From: JAISFI01 sp031553775
GTDB lineage: Bacteria; Bacteroidota; Bacteroidia; Bacteroidales; Azobacteroidaceae
Assembly (NCBI GenBank): GCA_031553775.1
Contig: JAVBLA010000016.1
Location: 1 to 64,000, forward strand
Length of the DNA stretch: 64,000 bases
Direction: 5' to 3'
Shown: positions 26,310 to 35,594 of the stretch, in pieces
Numbering within the stretch: the stretch's first letter is position 1
Layout of the letters: each line of letters begins with the position of its first letter
Made by a program: the position numbers and the translations under genes
Notes under the pieces: model-generated
What the model saw: only the letters and a program-made list of their open reading frames with translations
Told to the model about the DNA's origin: nothing
Database searches by the model: none

Positions 26310-26687
26310 ATGAAACAGGAAGCAGACGAACAAAAAAACAATGAATCGACAGCCGGAAAATCTTCCGGTAAGAAGTCTAAAGTTTCCATTTCCCATATTC
26401 TGGGAGGAGGGATCCTTACAGAAGATTTTATTGTTAAACAGTCCAAACTGCTGATATTGATAGCAATCCTTTGTATTCTGTACATCAGCAACCGATATGC
26501 CTGTCTGAAGAAAATATCGGAGATAGAAGATATGAACAGACAATTACGGGATGTAAAATATGAAAATCTGGTTATTTCCACAGAATTAACAACAAACAGC
26601 CGCCAGTCGCAAATCGAAGCGTTGGTGGAAGATCGGGGATTGGGACTGACAGGTTCCAAAATACCGGCCTATGAAATTAAAAAATAA
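26310..26687 (+). CDS. ftsL: FtsL-like division protein
   Basis: 125 residues. A charged cytoplasmic N terminus (1-44), one transmembrane helix ('LLILIAILCILYISNRYAC', about 46-64) and a short extracytoplasmic coiled coil ('KKISEIEDMNRQLRDVKYENLVISTELT'). Size, topology and position between rsmH and the FtsI-type PBP identify it as the FtsL equivalent, which links FtsQ and FtsB-type partners to FtsW/FtsI. Sequence similarity to proteobacterial FtsL is low, as normal for this protein. ATG preceded by AGAGG. The PBP starts 7 bp downstream. Confidence 0.85.
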   Translation: MKQEADEQKNNESTAGKSSGKKSKVSISHILGGGILTEDFIVKQSKLLILIAILCILYISNRYACLKKISEIEDMNRQLRDVKYENLVISTELTTNSRQSQIEALVEDRGLGLTGSKIPAYEIKK

Positions 26688-26694
26688 TTGAGTC

Positions 26695-28884
26695 GTGGCA
26701 GAGGAAAAATTGCAAATACCTAACAAAAAAATACGGAGAAGCTATTTTATGGTTTCGCTGTTTTTTTCTGTTGTAGTGATTCTCATTCTCTACAAGGCAT
26801 CGTATACTCTTTTTGCAGAGGGTCCTATGTGGCGCGAACGTGGAAAATCCCTGGTACGGCCTAATGTGGAAATACAACCTCCCCGGGGAAATATTTATTC
26901 CTGCGATTACCAGTTGATGGCTACCACAGAATATCAGTATCGTGTATATATCGATTTCTGGGCCGACGGATTACGAGGCGATACCCTGAAAAAATATATA
27001 GATCCATTGTCGCAGGAACTGAGCAAAGCTTTCCCGGAAAAAACAGCCGGTCAGTATAAAGATCATATCATGAGGGGTTGGAATGCCCGGGTGAAAGAAG
27101 AAAGCCAGATCAATGCAGGTAAAAAAAATGTACGGAAAACCCGTGAATATCCTTTGTTCACGACCCGGAAACTGAATTATCTGGAGTTGAAAAACCTGCG
27201 GAAAATGCCGTTCTTTAAATTGAATAAAAATAAATCGGGAATGATCACCCGGGAATTCGTAAAAAGAACCAAACCTTACGGAACCCTGGCTTCACGTACT
27301 ATCGGTGATATTTATGGAGAATATGAAAAAGGAGGGAAAAACGGGCTCGAACTCCAATATAATGAGTTGTTAAAGGGAATTCCCGGAACAAGCACTTTTC
27401 GCAAAGTGAATGGCAGGTATATGCATGTTCCCGATATAGAGCCGATACCCGGGTATGATATTGTTTCTACTATCGATATCGATATACAGGATATTACGGA
27501 GAAGGCTTTGTATGATAAGCTGAAAGAAATCGATGCTGAATCGGGAACGGCTGTTGTAATGAGTGTCCGCACCGGAGAAATCAAAGCGATTACCAATATG
27601 GGCAGGTTCGGAAGCGATTGGACGGAGACTAAGAATTACGCAGTATCCGATCAAACAGAGCCGGGTTCTACATTTAAAGTCGCATCGATGATGGTGGCTC
27701 TGGAAGATGGTGTTATACAGCCTTCGGATACGATCGATACAGGTTCCGGTATATTTATGTATGCAGGTAACCGGATGACCGACCATAACTGGCATAAAGG
27801 AGGCTATCACCGGATTTCCGCGGAACAGGCCATCTGGTTCTCTTCCAACATCGGAGTGGCCAAGATCATCCTGAAAGGGTATGAAACACAACCCGAAAAG
27901 TATGTGGAAGGCTTGTACCGCATCGGTTTGAATATTCCCCTGGATATTGAAATCCCCGGAGCCGGAAAATCGATTATCCGGAAACCGGACGATAAAACCC
28001 GTTACTGGTCTAAGACTACTTTACCATGGATGTCTTTCGGATACGAAACGCAGATACCGCCCATTTATACCCTGACTTTTTTCAATGCGATAGCGAATGA
28101 CGGGAAAATGGTCAAGCCGTATTTTGTCAAAGAAATCCTGAAAAACGGCTCGGTAGAAGAAAAGCGGAAACCAGAAGTCATCAAGAAAGAAATATGTTCC
28201 TCAAAAACACTGAAGTTAATCCAGCAGATGCTGTTGGGGGTGGTTGAGGGTGAAGGAGGTACTGGAGGCGTAGTGCGTTCGCAACATGTTCGGATTGCAG
28301 GAAAAACAGGAACAGCGCAAATTTCACAGGGTGCTGCGGGATATAAAGGAGCCGGACTGAGTCACCAGGTTTCTTTCTGTGGCTATTTCCCTTTCGAAAA
28401 TCCGGAATATTCCTGTATTGTGGTCATCCGGAAACCCCGGAACGGTTATCCGTCCGGAGGTGTGATGTCCGGAGGTGTTTTCAAAAGGATTGCGGAAGAA
28501 GTCAATGCCCGGAAAAATCACCTGAAACCGAAAGATATGCCGAAGGATACTTTGCATCCGGTTGTTCCGGGAGTACGGGCGGGAATGTTTTCTCCTACGG
28601 AATATATCCTGGGTAAACTGGATGTGTCTTATCAGGAGGATGTTCGTACAGAATGGGTGTCTGCCGAGTTGCAGGATAATGAAGTGAAAGTTTCCGACAG
28701 GAAGATAATAGATAATCTGGTCCCTAATGTTGTTGGCATGGGAGCAAAAGATGCTGTTTATCTCCTGGAAAAACAGGGATTAATGGTTTCTCTTTCGGGA
28801 AGCGGGATTGTCAGGGGACAGACGGTTGCTCCGGGAACGCAGGTGGTTCGGGGGCAGACGGTGGGACTGACTTTGAGGAATTGA
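26695..28884 (+). CDS. ftsI: Division-specific penicillin-binding protein (FtsI/PBP3 type) with PASTA domain
   Basis: 729 residues starting at GTG. One N-terminal membrane helix (about 16-40), a PBP dimerisation domain, then the transpeptidase: Ser325 and Lys328 in 'PGSTFKV', the second motif SSN (383-385) and KTG (537-539) in 'AGKTGTAQ'. The last 55 residues form one PASTA domain ('VPNVVGMGAKDAVYLLEKQG'), common in Bacteroidota FtsI. It crosslinks septal peptidoglycan with FtsW. The stop codon is formed by the first unit of a heptamer repeat, so the very end may be repeat-derived. Confidence 0.94.
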   Translation: MAEEKLQIPNKKIRRSYFMVSLFFSVVVILILYKASYTLFAEGPMWRERGKSLVRPNVEIQPPRGNIYSCDYQLMATTEYQYRVYIDFWADGLRGDTLKKYIDPLSQELSKAFPEKTAGQYKDHIMRGWNARVKEESQINAGKKNVRKTREYPLFTTRKLNYLELKNLRKMPFFKLNKNKSGMITREFVKRTKPYGTLASRTIGDIYGEYEKGGKNGLELQYNELLKGIPGTSTFRKVNGRYMHVPDIEPIPGYDIVSTIDIDIQDITEKALYDKLKEIDAESGTAVVMSVRTGEIKAITNMGRFGSDWTETKNYAVSDQTEPGSTFKVASMMVALEDGVIQPSDTIDTGSGIFMYAGNRMTDHNWHKGGYHRISAEQAIWFSSNIGVAKIILKGYETQPEKYVEGLYRIGLNIPLDIEIPGAGKSIIRKPDDKTRYWSKTTLPWMSFGYETQIPPIYTLTFFNAIANDGKMVKPYFVKEILKNGSVEEKRKPEVIKKEICSSKTLKLIQQMLLGVVEGEGGTGGVVRSQHVRIAGKTGTAQISQGAAGYKGAGLSHQVSFCGYFPFENPEYSCIVVIRKPRNGYPSGGVMSGGVFKRIAEEVNARKNHLKPKDMPKDTLHPVVPGVRAGMFSPTEYILGKLDVSYQEDVRTEWVSAELQDNEVKVSDRKIIDNLVPNVVGMGAKDAVYLLEKQGLMVSLSGSGIVRGQTVAPGTQVVRGQTVGLTLRN

Positions 28885-28912
28885 AAATTGAAAATTAGAA
28901 ATTGAAAATTAT
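28881..28912. repeat. (TTGAAAA)n heptamer repeat between ftsI and murE
   Basis: Four imperfect units. The TGA stop of ftsI (28882-28884) lies in the first one. The repeat ends 6 bp before the murE ATG. Confidence 0.8.
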
Positions 28913-28918
28913 AGTGGG

Positions 28919-30376
28919 ATGGTTTTGTTGAGTGGGTTATTGGATGTTTTGCTTCCTGTACAGGTGCTGGGTGAGGTTGAAGGGATAGAAGTTGTGGGGA
29001 TTCAGGCTGATTCGAGGAAGGTTGGCGATGGATTTCTGTTTGTGGCTGTTCCGGGGACACAGGTCGATGGGCATGAATATATCGGTAAAGCGATTGAAAA
29101 TGGTGCCCGGGTAGTGGTTTGTGAACGGATTCCTGATAATAGTCCGGAAGGTGTTATTTTTGTACAGGTTGGAGATGCGGCGGAAGCGCTGGGTTGTCTG
29201 GCTTCTGCATATTATGGTTTTCCTTCCCGGAAATTGACATTGGTCGGGGTGACCGGTACCAACGGAAAAACTACGATTGCCACTTTGCTTTACCGGATGT
29301 TCAGACAGCTGGGATATAAAACCGGATTGCTTTCCACTGTATGTAATTGTATAGATGAAAAAGAAGTACCTGCTACACATACTACGCCGGATCCGGTCGA
29401 ACTCAACCGTTTATTAGCGGAAATAGTAGATGCAGGATGTACTCATGCGTTTATGGAAGTGAGTTCTCATGCCATAGATCAGAAAAGAATTGCCGGTTTG
29501 CGTTTCAAAGGGGGTGTTTTTACCAACCTGACCCGTGATCACCTGGATTATCACCATACTTTCGAAGCATACCGGGATGTCAAAAAAGCCTTTTTTGATC
29601 AGTTACCTGCTGAGGCTTTTGCTCTGACCAATGCCGATGACAAGAATGGACCAGTCATGCTGCAGAATACAAAAGCAGTCAGGAAGACTTATTCCATGCG
29701 CACATTGGCCGATTTCAAGGGAAAGATCCTGGAATCGCATTTTGATGGTACGCTGATGACAGTGAACGGACGAGAGATTAATACGCAATTTGTCGGCAAA
29801 TTCAATGCCTACAACTTGTTGGCAGTATATGGAACTACTGTTTTGCTAGGAGAAGACCCGGATAATTCCCTGCTGATACTCAGCTCGTTGAAACCGGTTT
29901 CCGGTCGTTTCCAGACTTTGCGTTCTCCCGAAGGATATACTGCTATTGTAGATTATGCCCATACTCCCGATGCCCTGACCAATGTGCTGAATGCCATCCA
30001 TGAAGTGTTGGAAGGTTCCGGGGAAGTGATTACGGTGGTAGGCTGTGGAGGCAACCGGGATAAAGGGAAACGCCCGATCATGGCTAAAGAAGCTGTGAGG
30101 TTGAGCGACCGGGTAATCCTGACTTCCGATAATCCCCGTTTTGAAGAACCGCAGGATATCCTTAACGATATGCTGGCCGGACTGGATTCTGTGGAAGTGA
30201 GAAAATCGCTTACCATTGCCGATCGTAAAGAGGCGATCCGTACGGCCTGTGTACTGGCCCGTCCGGGCGATGTGGTATTGATAGCAGGAAAAGGGCATGA
30301 AGATTACCAGGAAGTGAAAGGGGTGAAACATCATTTTGACGACCGGGAAATTATACGGGAAATATTTGCTAAATAA
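28919..30376 (+). CDS. murE: UDP-MurNAc-L-Ala-D-Glu:meso-diaminopimelate ligase
   Basis: 485 residues. Adds the third stem-peptide residue in the cytoplasm. ATP-binding P-loop 'GVTGTNGKTTIATLL' near residue 112, 'EVSSHAIDQKRIAGL' and 'FTNLTRDHLDYHHT' in the central domain. The C-terminal domain carries the DNPR motif (404-407), the signature for meso-diaminopimelate rather than lysine. This indicates DAP-type peptidoglycan, consistent with the OmpA domain protein in the window. mraY follows after 20 bp. Confidence 0.96.
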   Translation: MVLLSGLLDVLLPVQVLGEVEGIEVVGIQADSRKVGDGFLFVAVPGTQVDGHEYIGKAIENGARVVVCERIPDNSPEGVIFVQVGDAAEALGCLASAYYGFPSRKLTLVGVTGTNGKTTIATLLYRMFRQLGYKTGLLSTVCNCIDEKEVPATHTTPDPVELNRLLAEIVDAGCTHAFMEVSSHAIDQKRIAGLRFKGGVFTNLTRDHLDYHHTFEAYRDVKKAFFDQLPAEAFALTNADDKNGPVMLQNTKAVRKTYSMRTLADFKGKILESHFDGTLMTVNGREINTQFVGKFNAYNLLAVYGTTVLLGEDPDNSLLILSSLKPVSGRFQTLRSPEGYTAIVDYAHTPDALTNVLNAIHEVLEGSGEVITVVGCGGNRDKGKRPIMAKEAVRLSDRVILTSDNPRFEEPQDILNDMLAGLDSVEVRKSLTIADRKEAIRTACVLARPGDVVLIAGKGHEDYQEVKGVKHHFDDREIIREIFAK

Positions 30377-30396
30377 AATTATAATAAGGCTCGGTT

Positions 30397-31653
30397 ATGT
30401 TATACTATCTCTTCAATTACTTAGATAAGTTAGATGTCCCCGGAGCCGGGATGTTCCAATACATCTCGTTCCGTTCGGCTATGGCTATGCTTTTTTCTTT
30501 GTTGATTTCCACGCTCATCGGACGGAAAATTATCAACAGACTACAGTTGAAACAAATTGGGGAGATTGTCCGTGATTTAGGTCTGGAAGGGCAAATGAGC
30601 AAAAAAGGTACCCCTACCATGGGAGGTGTCATCATTATTATCGCCATCCTGGTTCCCGTACTTCTTTTTGCAAAGTTGGGAAATGTATATATTATCCTGA
30701 TGCTGATTACTACAGTCTGGCTGGGATGTATCGGCTTTTTAGATGATTATATTAAGGTATTTAAAAAAGATAAGGAAGGTTTGAGCGGAAAGTTCAAAAT
30801 TGTAGGGCAGGTAGGTCTGGGACTGATTGTCGGATTGACATTATATCTCAGTCCCCACGCCGTGATCCGGGAGAATGTGGAGATCCGCAAAGGAGATGTT
30901 ATTGAAGATGTTTATCACAGTCCGGAAGTGAAATCAACGAAAACAACAATTCCATTCGTCAAAAACAACAATCTGGATTACCGGGATCTGGCGTCTTTTA
31001 TGGGAAGTCACCGGACGGCCGTTACCTGGATTATTTTTGTTATCATTACGATTCTTATAGTAACGGCAGTATCTAATGGCGCTAACCTGACAGATGGTTT
31101 GGATGGTTTGGCAGCCGGATCTTCCGCTATTATAGGGGTTACTTTAGGAATATTGGCTTATGTGTCGAGTCACATAGAATATGCAGCCTATCTGAATATC
31201 ATGTATATTCCGGGCTGTGAGGAGCTGGCTATTTACGCCAGCGCCTTTATCGGGGCTACGATCGGCTTCCTTTGGTATAACTCTTTCCCGGCCCAGGTAT
31301 TTATGGGAGATACGGGTTCGCTGACTTTAGGAGGCATCATTGCCGTTTTTGCCATTATCATTCATAAGGAATTATTGTTACCTATCCTGTGTGGGGTCTT
31401 CTTTGTGGAAAGCCTTTCTGTGATCATGCAGGTAGCTTATTTCAAATGTACGAAAAAGAAAACGGGAACCGGCAAGCGGATTTTCAAGATGACGCCTTTG
31501 CATCATCACTTCCAGAAACCCGGAAATGCAGGGATCGATGCGCTTATTCAACGTCCTTTCCGGGCTATCCCCGAATCGAAAATCGTAGTCCGTTTCTGGT
31601 TGATTGGTATTATCCTGGCTGTATTGACTATAGCCACATTGAAGATGAGATAA
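30397..31653 (+). CDS. mraY: Phospho-MurNAc-pentapeptide translocase
   Basis: 418 residues, about ten transmembrane helices. Makes lipid I from UDP-MurNAc-pentapeptide and undecaprenyl phosphate. Conserved catalytic segments: 'GFLDDYIKVFKKDKEGL' (Asp pair), 'NLTDGLDGLAAG', 'FMGDTGSL' and 'MTPLHHHFQKPG'. A Bacteroidota-type insert with 'IEDVYHSPEVKSTKT' lies on the periplasmic side near residue 170. The TAA stop overlaps the murD ATG by one base, implying translational coupling. Confidence 0.97.
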   Translation: MLYYLFNYLDKLDVPGAGMFQYISFRSAMAMLFSLLISTLIGRKIINRLQLKQIGEIVRDLGLEGQMSKKGTPTMGGVIIIIAILVPVLLFAKLGNVYIILMLITTVWLGCIGFLDDYIKVFKKDKEGLSGKFKIVGQVGLGLIVGLTLYLSPHAVIRENVEIRKGDVIEDVYHSPEVKSTKTTIPFVKNNNLDYRDLASFMGSHRTAVTWIIFVIITILIVTAVSNGANLTDGLDGLAAGSSAIIGVTLGILAYVSSHIEYAAYLNIMYIPGCEELAIYASAFIGATIGFLWYNSFPAQVFMGDTGSLTLGGIIAVFAIIIHKELLLPILCGVFFVESLSVIMQVAYFKCTKKKTGTGKRIFKMTPLHHHFQKPGNAGIDALIQRPFRAIPESKIVVRFWLIGIILAVLTIATLKMR

Positions 31654-32996
31654 TGATGAATGCCAATAAAATAGTTGTTCTGGGAGCTGGGGAAAGCGGT
31701 GCGGGAGCTGCCGTACTTGCGAAAAAACAGGGCTTTGAGGTCTTCGTATCTGATAGGTCAGTCATCAAAGAACAGTATAAAGCGATACTGGATACTTATG
31801 GAATTGCCTGGGAAGAAGGCCGTCATACGGAAGCACTGATCCTGGAAGCCGGAGAAGTAATTAAAAGTCCCGGGATTCCCGATAAGGCACCGATAGTCCA
31901 ACTCTTGAAATCCCAGGGTACCCCGATTATTTCGGAAATAGAATTTGCCGGACGTTACACCCATGCAAAAACGATTTGTATAACAGGAAGTAACGGAAAG
32001 ACTACCACGACAATGCTAACTTGGCATATCCTGAAAAGCGCCGGGTTGAATGTCGGCCTGGCGGGAAATGTGGGCGATAGTTTTGCCTTACAGGTTGCCG
32101 AAGACAATTACGATTATTATGTGATTGAACTCAGTAGTTTCCAGTTAGATAACATGTATGATTTCAAGGCAGATGTGGCGGTGTTGCTGAATATTACTCC
32201 CGACCACCTCGACAGGTATGATTATAAAATGCAGAATTATGTCGACTCCAAGATGCGTATTTTTCAGAATCAGACAGAAAAAGATGCATTGATCTATTGG
32301 AATGACGATCCTCTTATTGCTGAAGAAATCAGGAAACGCCAACCCCGGGCCACTTTGTATCCTTTTGCAGAAACAAAGCAACCGGGTGTTAAAGCTTATA
32401 CGGAAAATAATCAGGTCATCATAGAAACACCTCAGGGAAATTTCAATATGGAAGAAGAATTATTGGCATTAACAGGCACGCATAATTTACATAATTCGCT
32501 GGCCGCGGCTATTACAGCGAAATTACAGGATATCAAAAATGAAGATATCCGCCGGTCGCTGAGCGATTTTAAGGGAGTGGAACACCGGCTGGAAAAAGTG
32601 GCAATCGTGAAAGGTGTGGAATATATCAACGATTCCAAGGCAACGAATGTCAATTCCTGCTGGTATGCCCTCAAGAGTATGAAGACTAAAGTGGTGTTGA
32701 TCCTCGGAGGTACGGATAAAGGAAATGATTATTCGGAAATAGAAGGATTAGTGAAGGAAAAATGCCGTGCCCTGATTTTCCTGGGAGTGGATAACAGCAA
32801 GTTGCATGCTTTTTTCGACGGAAAGGTAGAAACAATTGCCGATGCAGGTTCTATGCAGGAAGCAGTGAATCATGCTTATGCCCTTTCCAGACAAGGAGAT
32901 ACGGTATTGCTTTCCCCTTGTTGTGCCAGCTTCGACCTCTTCAAAAATTATGAAGACCGGGGAATCCAGTTCAAAACATACGTCAGCAATCTGTAA
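31653..32996 (+). CDS. murD: UDP-MurNAc-L-alanine:D-glutamate ligase
   Basis: 447 residues. Adds D-Glu to UDP-MurNAc-L-Ala. N-terminal Rossmann 'IVVLGAGESGAGAAVLAKKQG', P-loop 'CITGSNGKTTTTMLTWHIL' near residue 110, 'LNITPDHLDRY' and 'YINDSKATNVNS' in the ligase domain. The frame is open far upstream through mraY, but the family N terminus starts at the paired ATGs at 31653 and 31656. The first overlaps the mraY stop (TAATG). Confidence 0.96.
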   Translation: MMNANKIVVLGAGESGAGAAVLAKKQGFEVFVSDRSVIKEQYKAILDTYGIAWEEGRHTEALILEAGEVIKSPGIPDKAPIVQLLKSQGTPIISEIEFAGRYTHAKTICITGSNGKTTTTMLTWHILKSAGLNVGLAGNVGDSFALQVAEDNYDYYVIELSSFQLDNMYDFKADVAVLLNITPDHLDRYDYKMQNYVDSKMRIFQNQTEKDALIYWNDDPLIAEEIRKRQPRATLYPFAETKQPGVKAYTENNQVIIETPQGNFNMEEELLALTGTHNLHNSLAAAITAKLQDIKNEDIRRSLSDFKGVEHRLEKVAIVKGVEYINDSKATNVNSCWYALKSMKTKVVLILGGTDKGNDYSEIEGLVKEKCRALIFLGVDNSKLHAFFDGKVETIADAGSMQEAVNHAYALSRQGDTVLLSPCCASFDLFKNYEDRGIQFKTYVSNL

Positions 32997-33036
32997 ATAC
33001 AGGTTTTAATTTTTTACTGTTAGTTTTTAGTTTTCA

Positions 33037-34335
33037 ATGAGTTTTATCAATAAAATATTCCGTGGTGACAGGGTGATCTGGATGATCTATCTCTTCCTTT
33101 GCCTGATCTCCATTGTGGAAGTGTTCAGCGCTACCAGTACGCTGGCATACAAACACAATTATTGGGATCCCATTATGCGTCATACGATGTTCTTGCTGCT
33201 GGGTACCTTTATTGTGTTGCTGGTGCATGCCATGCGTCCGAAGTTTTTTTCTGTGTTCCTGCCGGTTCTTCCTCTTACATGGTTACTGCTGATCGCTACT
33301 AAATTTATAGGCTCATCGGTGAATAATGCCGACCGGTGGCTGACGATTTTCGGAATTTCTTTCCAACCTTCCGAACTGGCCAAACTATGCCTGATCGGGA
33401 GTGTGGCATTTTTACTGAGTAAATATAAAAATACGGTTTCCGGTAAGAATTTTTACTGGATACTGGGTGCCATGGGTATTACCTGTGGCATTATCCTGAT
33501 AGATAATTTTTCTACGGCTTTTATACTGGGAGTAGTTGTTTTCCTGATGATGTTTATCGGTCAGGTACCTTTGAAAAAGCTGGGGATGCTTGTAGGTTCT
33601 CTTGCCTTGTTGGCTGTATTATTTTTTGCCGGTTTGGCTTTGTTGCCGGATAAAGTGAAGCATGACACTCTTCCCCGTCTGGAGACCTGGGAAAACCGTA
33701 TGCAAAACTTTTTTGTAAAAGATACGGGTGAAAAAGCTTCTGATTTTGAAATTACAGATGATAATTTCCAGAAATCACATGCCAAAATTGCCATCGCCCG
33801 TGGCGGCATCTTCGGAGTGATGCCGGGAAACAGTCAGGAACGCGACTGGCTTCCGCAGGCTTATTCGGATTTTATTTTTGCCATCATCATAGAAGAGCTC
33901 GGACTGGTAGGAGGTATTACGGTATTGTTCCTGTATGTGATCCTTTTTATCCGGGCTGGTATCATAGCCTACCGGTGCGACCGGCTTTTCCCCAAATACT
34001 TAGTGATCGGATCGGCCTTACTGATCACCTTGCAGGCTTTTGCTAACATGTGCGTGGCCACCGATGTGATTCCCGTTACCGGTCAGCCATTACCGTTGAT
34101 CAGCCGGGGAGGAACCTCTACCCTGATTACCTGTGTATATTTCGGGATTATCTTATGCGTAAGCCGTTTCGATACACCGAAAGGAATCCGGCGGGAAGAA
34201 GACATTGCGGCAGAAATGGAATCTGCGGAAGTCGAAAAACTACTGAACGAAGACCTCAAAATAGAGATTGAAGAATTGAGGGCGGAGAATGAGGAATTGA
34301 AGATTATGAATGAGGAATTGCAAGACAAAATATAA
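33037..34335 (+). CDS. ftsW: Septal peptidoglycan polymerase of the SEDS family
   Basis: 432 residues, about ten transmembrane helices. Polymerises lipid II at the septum together with the FtsI-type PBP. SEDS landmarks: 'NNADRWLTIFGISFQPSELAKL' near residue 90 and 'TGQPLPLISRGGTSTL' near residue 345. After the last helix comes a Glu-rich tail ('EIEELRAENEELKIMNEEL') that looks like a short coiled coil and has a repetitive DNA basis (GAGGAATTGAAGA-like units), so it may be a repeat-derived extension. A converging heptamer repeat follows at once. Confidence 0.95.
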   Translation: MSFINKIFRGDRVIWMIYLFLCLISIVEVFSATSTLAYKHNYWDPIMRHTMFLLLGTFIVLLVHAMRPKFFSVFLPVLPLTWLLLIATKFIGSSVNNADRWLTIFGISFQPSELAKLCLIGSVAFLLSKYKNTVSGKNFYWILGAMGITCGIILIDNFSTAFILGVVVFLMMFIGQVPLKKLGMLVGSLALLAVLFFAGLALLPDKVKHDTLPRLETWENRMQNFFVKDTGEKASDFEITDDNFQKSHAKIAIARGGIFGVMPGNSQERDWLPQAYSDFIFAIIIEELGLVGGITVLFLYVILFIRAGIIAYRCDRLFPKYLVIGSALLITLQAFANMCVATDVIPVTGQPLPLISRGGTSTLITCVYFGIILCVSRFDTPKGIRREEDIAAEMESAEVEKLLNEDLKIEIEELRAENEELKIMNEELQDKI

Positions 34336-34415
34336 TTGAAAATTGAAAATTGACAATTGAAAATTAGTGCATTTTTTTCTCATTGTCAATTTTCAATTTT
34401 CAATTCTCAATTATA
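34333..34415. repeat. Converging heptamer repeat arms between ftsW and murG
   Basis: Forward TTGAAAA units at 34336-34366 and their complement at 34381-34412 can fold into a hairpin of about 30 bp in the dcw mRNA. Immediately upstream of the murG ATG. Confidence 0.85.
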
Positions 34416-34420
34416 AAAAC

Positions 34421-35518
34421 ATGAATAGGATCATCATCAGCGGTGGCGGCACCGGGGGCCACATTTTCCCCGCCATATCTATAGCCAATGCATTCAGGGA
34501 AAGGTTCCCGGATACGGAGGTGCTTTTTGTGGGGGCTGAAAACCGGATGGAGATGGAGAAAGTTCCTGCAGCAGGTTACCGGATTGTCGGTTTACCTGTA
34601 GCTGGTTTTAACCGCAAGCAGATCTGGAAAAATATTGCTGTTCTTCTGAAGTTGAGAAAAAGTATTCGTATTGCCCGGCAAACGATCCGGGAGTTCCGGC
34701 CTGATGTGGTTGTGGGAGTAGGGGGCTATGCCAGTGGTCCTACCCTTCGCGCAGCAGAAAAGGCGGGAATCCCGACTGTATTGCAGGAGCAAAACTCATA
34801 TGCAGGGGTTACCAATAAATTGTTATCGAAAAAAGCTGCCTGTATCTGTGTGGCTTATCCGGAAATGGGAAAATTTTTCCCCAAAGAAAAAATAGTGTTA
34901 ACGGGTAATCCGGTCCGGCAGGATTTACAGGATATACAAGGAAAACAGGATGAGGCCCTTGCCTTTTTCGGCTTGGATCCTTCTAAAAAAACAGTATTGG
35001 TGGTAGGAGGAAGTTTAGGCGCCCGTACCATCAACCGAAGTATTATCAAAGGTTTGCCGGAAATAGCGGCGTCGGATGTTCAATGGATCTGGCAAACCGG
35101 AAAATATTATTTTGAGGATGCACAGAAAGCTTTGGCCGAATTTCCCGGAGCTCCGGTGCATCTAACGGCTTTTATATCCCGGATGGATCTGGCGTATGCG
35201 GTATCCGACCTGGTCGTATCCCGTGCCGGTGCCGGTTCTATTTCGGAATTTTCTCTTTTGGGAAAACCTGTGATCCTGGTGCCTTCTCCTAATGTAGCGG
35301 AAGACCACCAGACAAAAAATGCCATGGCATTAGTAAAGGAACAGGCCGCAATCCTGATACGGGATGCTGAAGCAGAGTCCCGGTTAGTTCCGGAAACTCT
35401 TCAGGTGGTGAGAAATGAGGAGCGCGTTGCAGAACTGAGTAGCAATATCTTTCGCTTAGCTTTGCCGGATGCCGCCTCTAAAATTGTAGATGAAATTATA
35501 AAAGTAATAAAGAAATAA
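34421..35518 (+). CDS. murG: UDP-GlcNAc:lipid I N-acetylglucosaminyltransferase
   Basis: 365 residues, peripheral inner-membrane GT-B enzyme converting lipid I to lipid II. 'ISGGGTGGHIFPAISIANAF' is the N-terminal donor/acceptor loop, 'VVGVGGYASGPTLRAAEKAGIP' is the second, 'VVGGSLGARTIN' starts the C-terminal domain, and 'VSRAGAGSISEFSLLGKPVILVPSP' binds UDP-GlcNAc. The start is the ATG at 34421. An earlier in-frame ATG at 34367 would put translated repeat DNA at the N terminus. Confidence 0.96.
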   Translation: MNRIIISGGGTGGHIFPAISIANAFRERFPDTEVLFVGAENRMEMEKVPAAGYRIVGLPVAGFNRKQIWKNIAVLLKLRKSIRIARQTIREFRPDVVVGVGGYASGPTLRAAEKAGIPTVLQEQNSYAGVTNKLLSKKAACICVAYPEMGKFFPKEKIVLTGNPVRQDLQDIQGKQDEALAFFGLDPSKKTVLVVGGSLGARTINRSIIKGLPEIAASDVQWIWQTGKYYFEDAQKALAEFPGAPVHLTAFISRMDLAYAVSDLVVSRAGAGSISEFSLLGKPVILVPSPNVAEDHQTKNAMALVKEQAAILIRDAEAESRLVPETLQVVRNEERVAELSSNIFRLALPDAASKIVDEIIKVIKK

Positions 35519-35587
35519 AGTGAAAAACGAAAAGTGAAAAATTAAATGATACATCATTTTCAATTTTCAATTTTCAATTTTCAATTA
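35518..35587. repeat. Heptamer repeat arms between murG and murC
   Basis: Degenerate GTGAAAAA-type units at 35519-35545 face clean CAATTTT units at 35557-35587, a partly decayed member of the converging-arm family. Confidence 0.75.
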
Positions 35588-35594
35588 TTCACAC

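Noticed and set aside
31389..31652. 88-codon N-terminal extension of murD
   Set aside because: Lies entirely within mraY in another frame; the family N terminus begins at 31653/31656.
34367..34420. 18-codon N-terminal extension of murG
   Set aside because: It is the translation of the heptamer repeat (FLIVNFQFSILNYKN); the murG domain starts at 34421.
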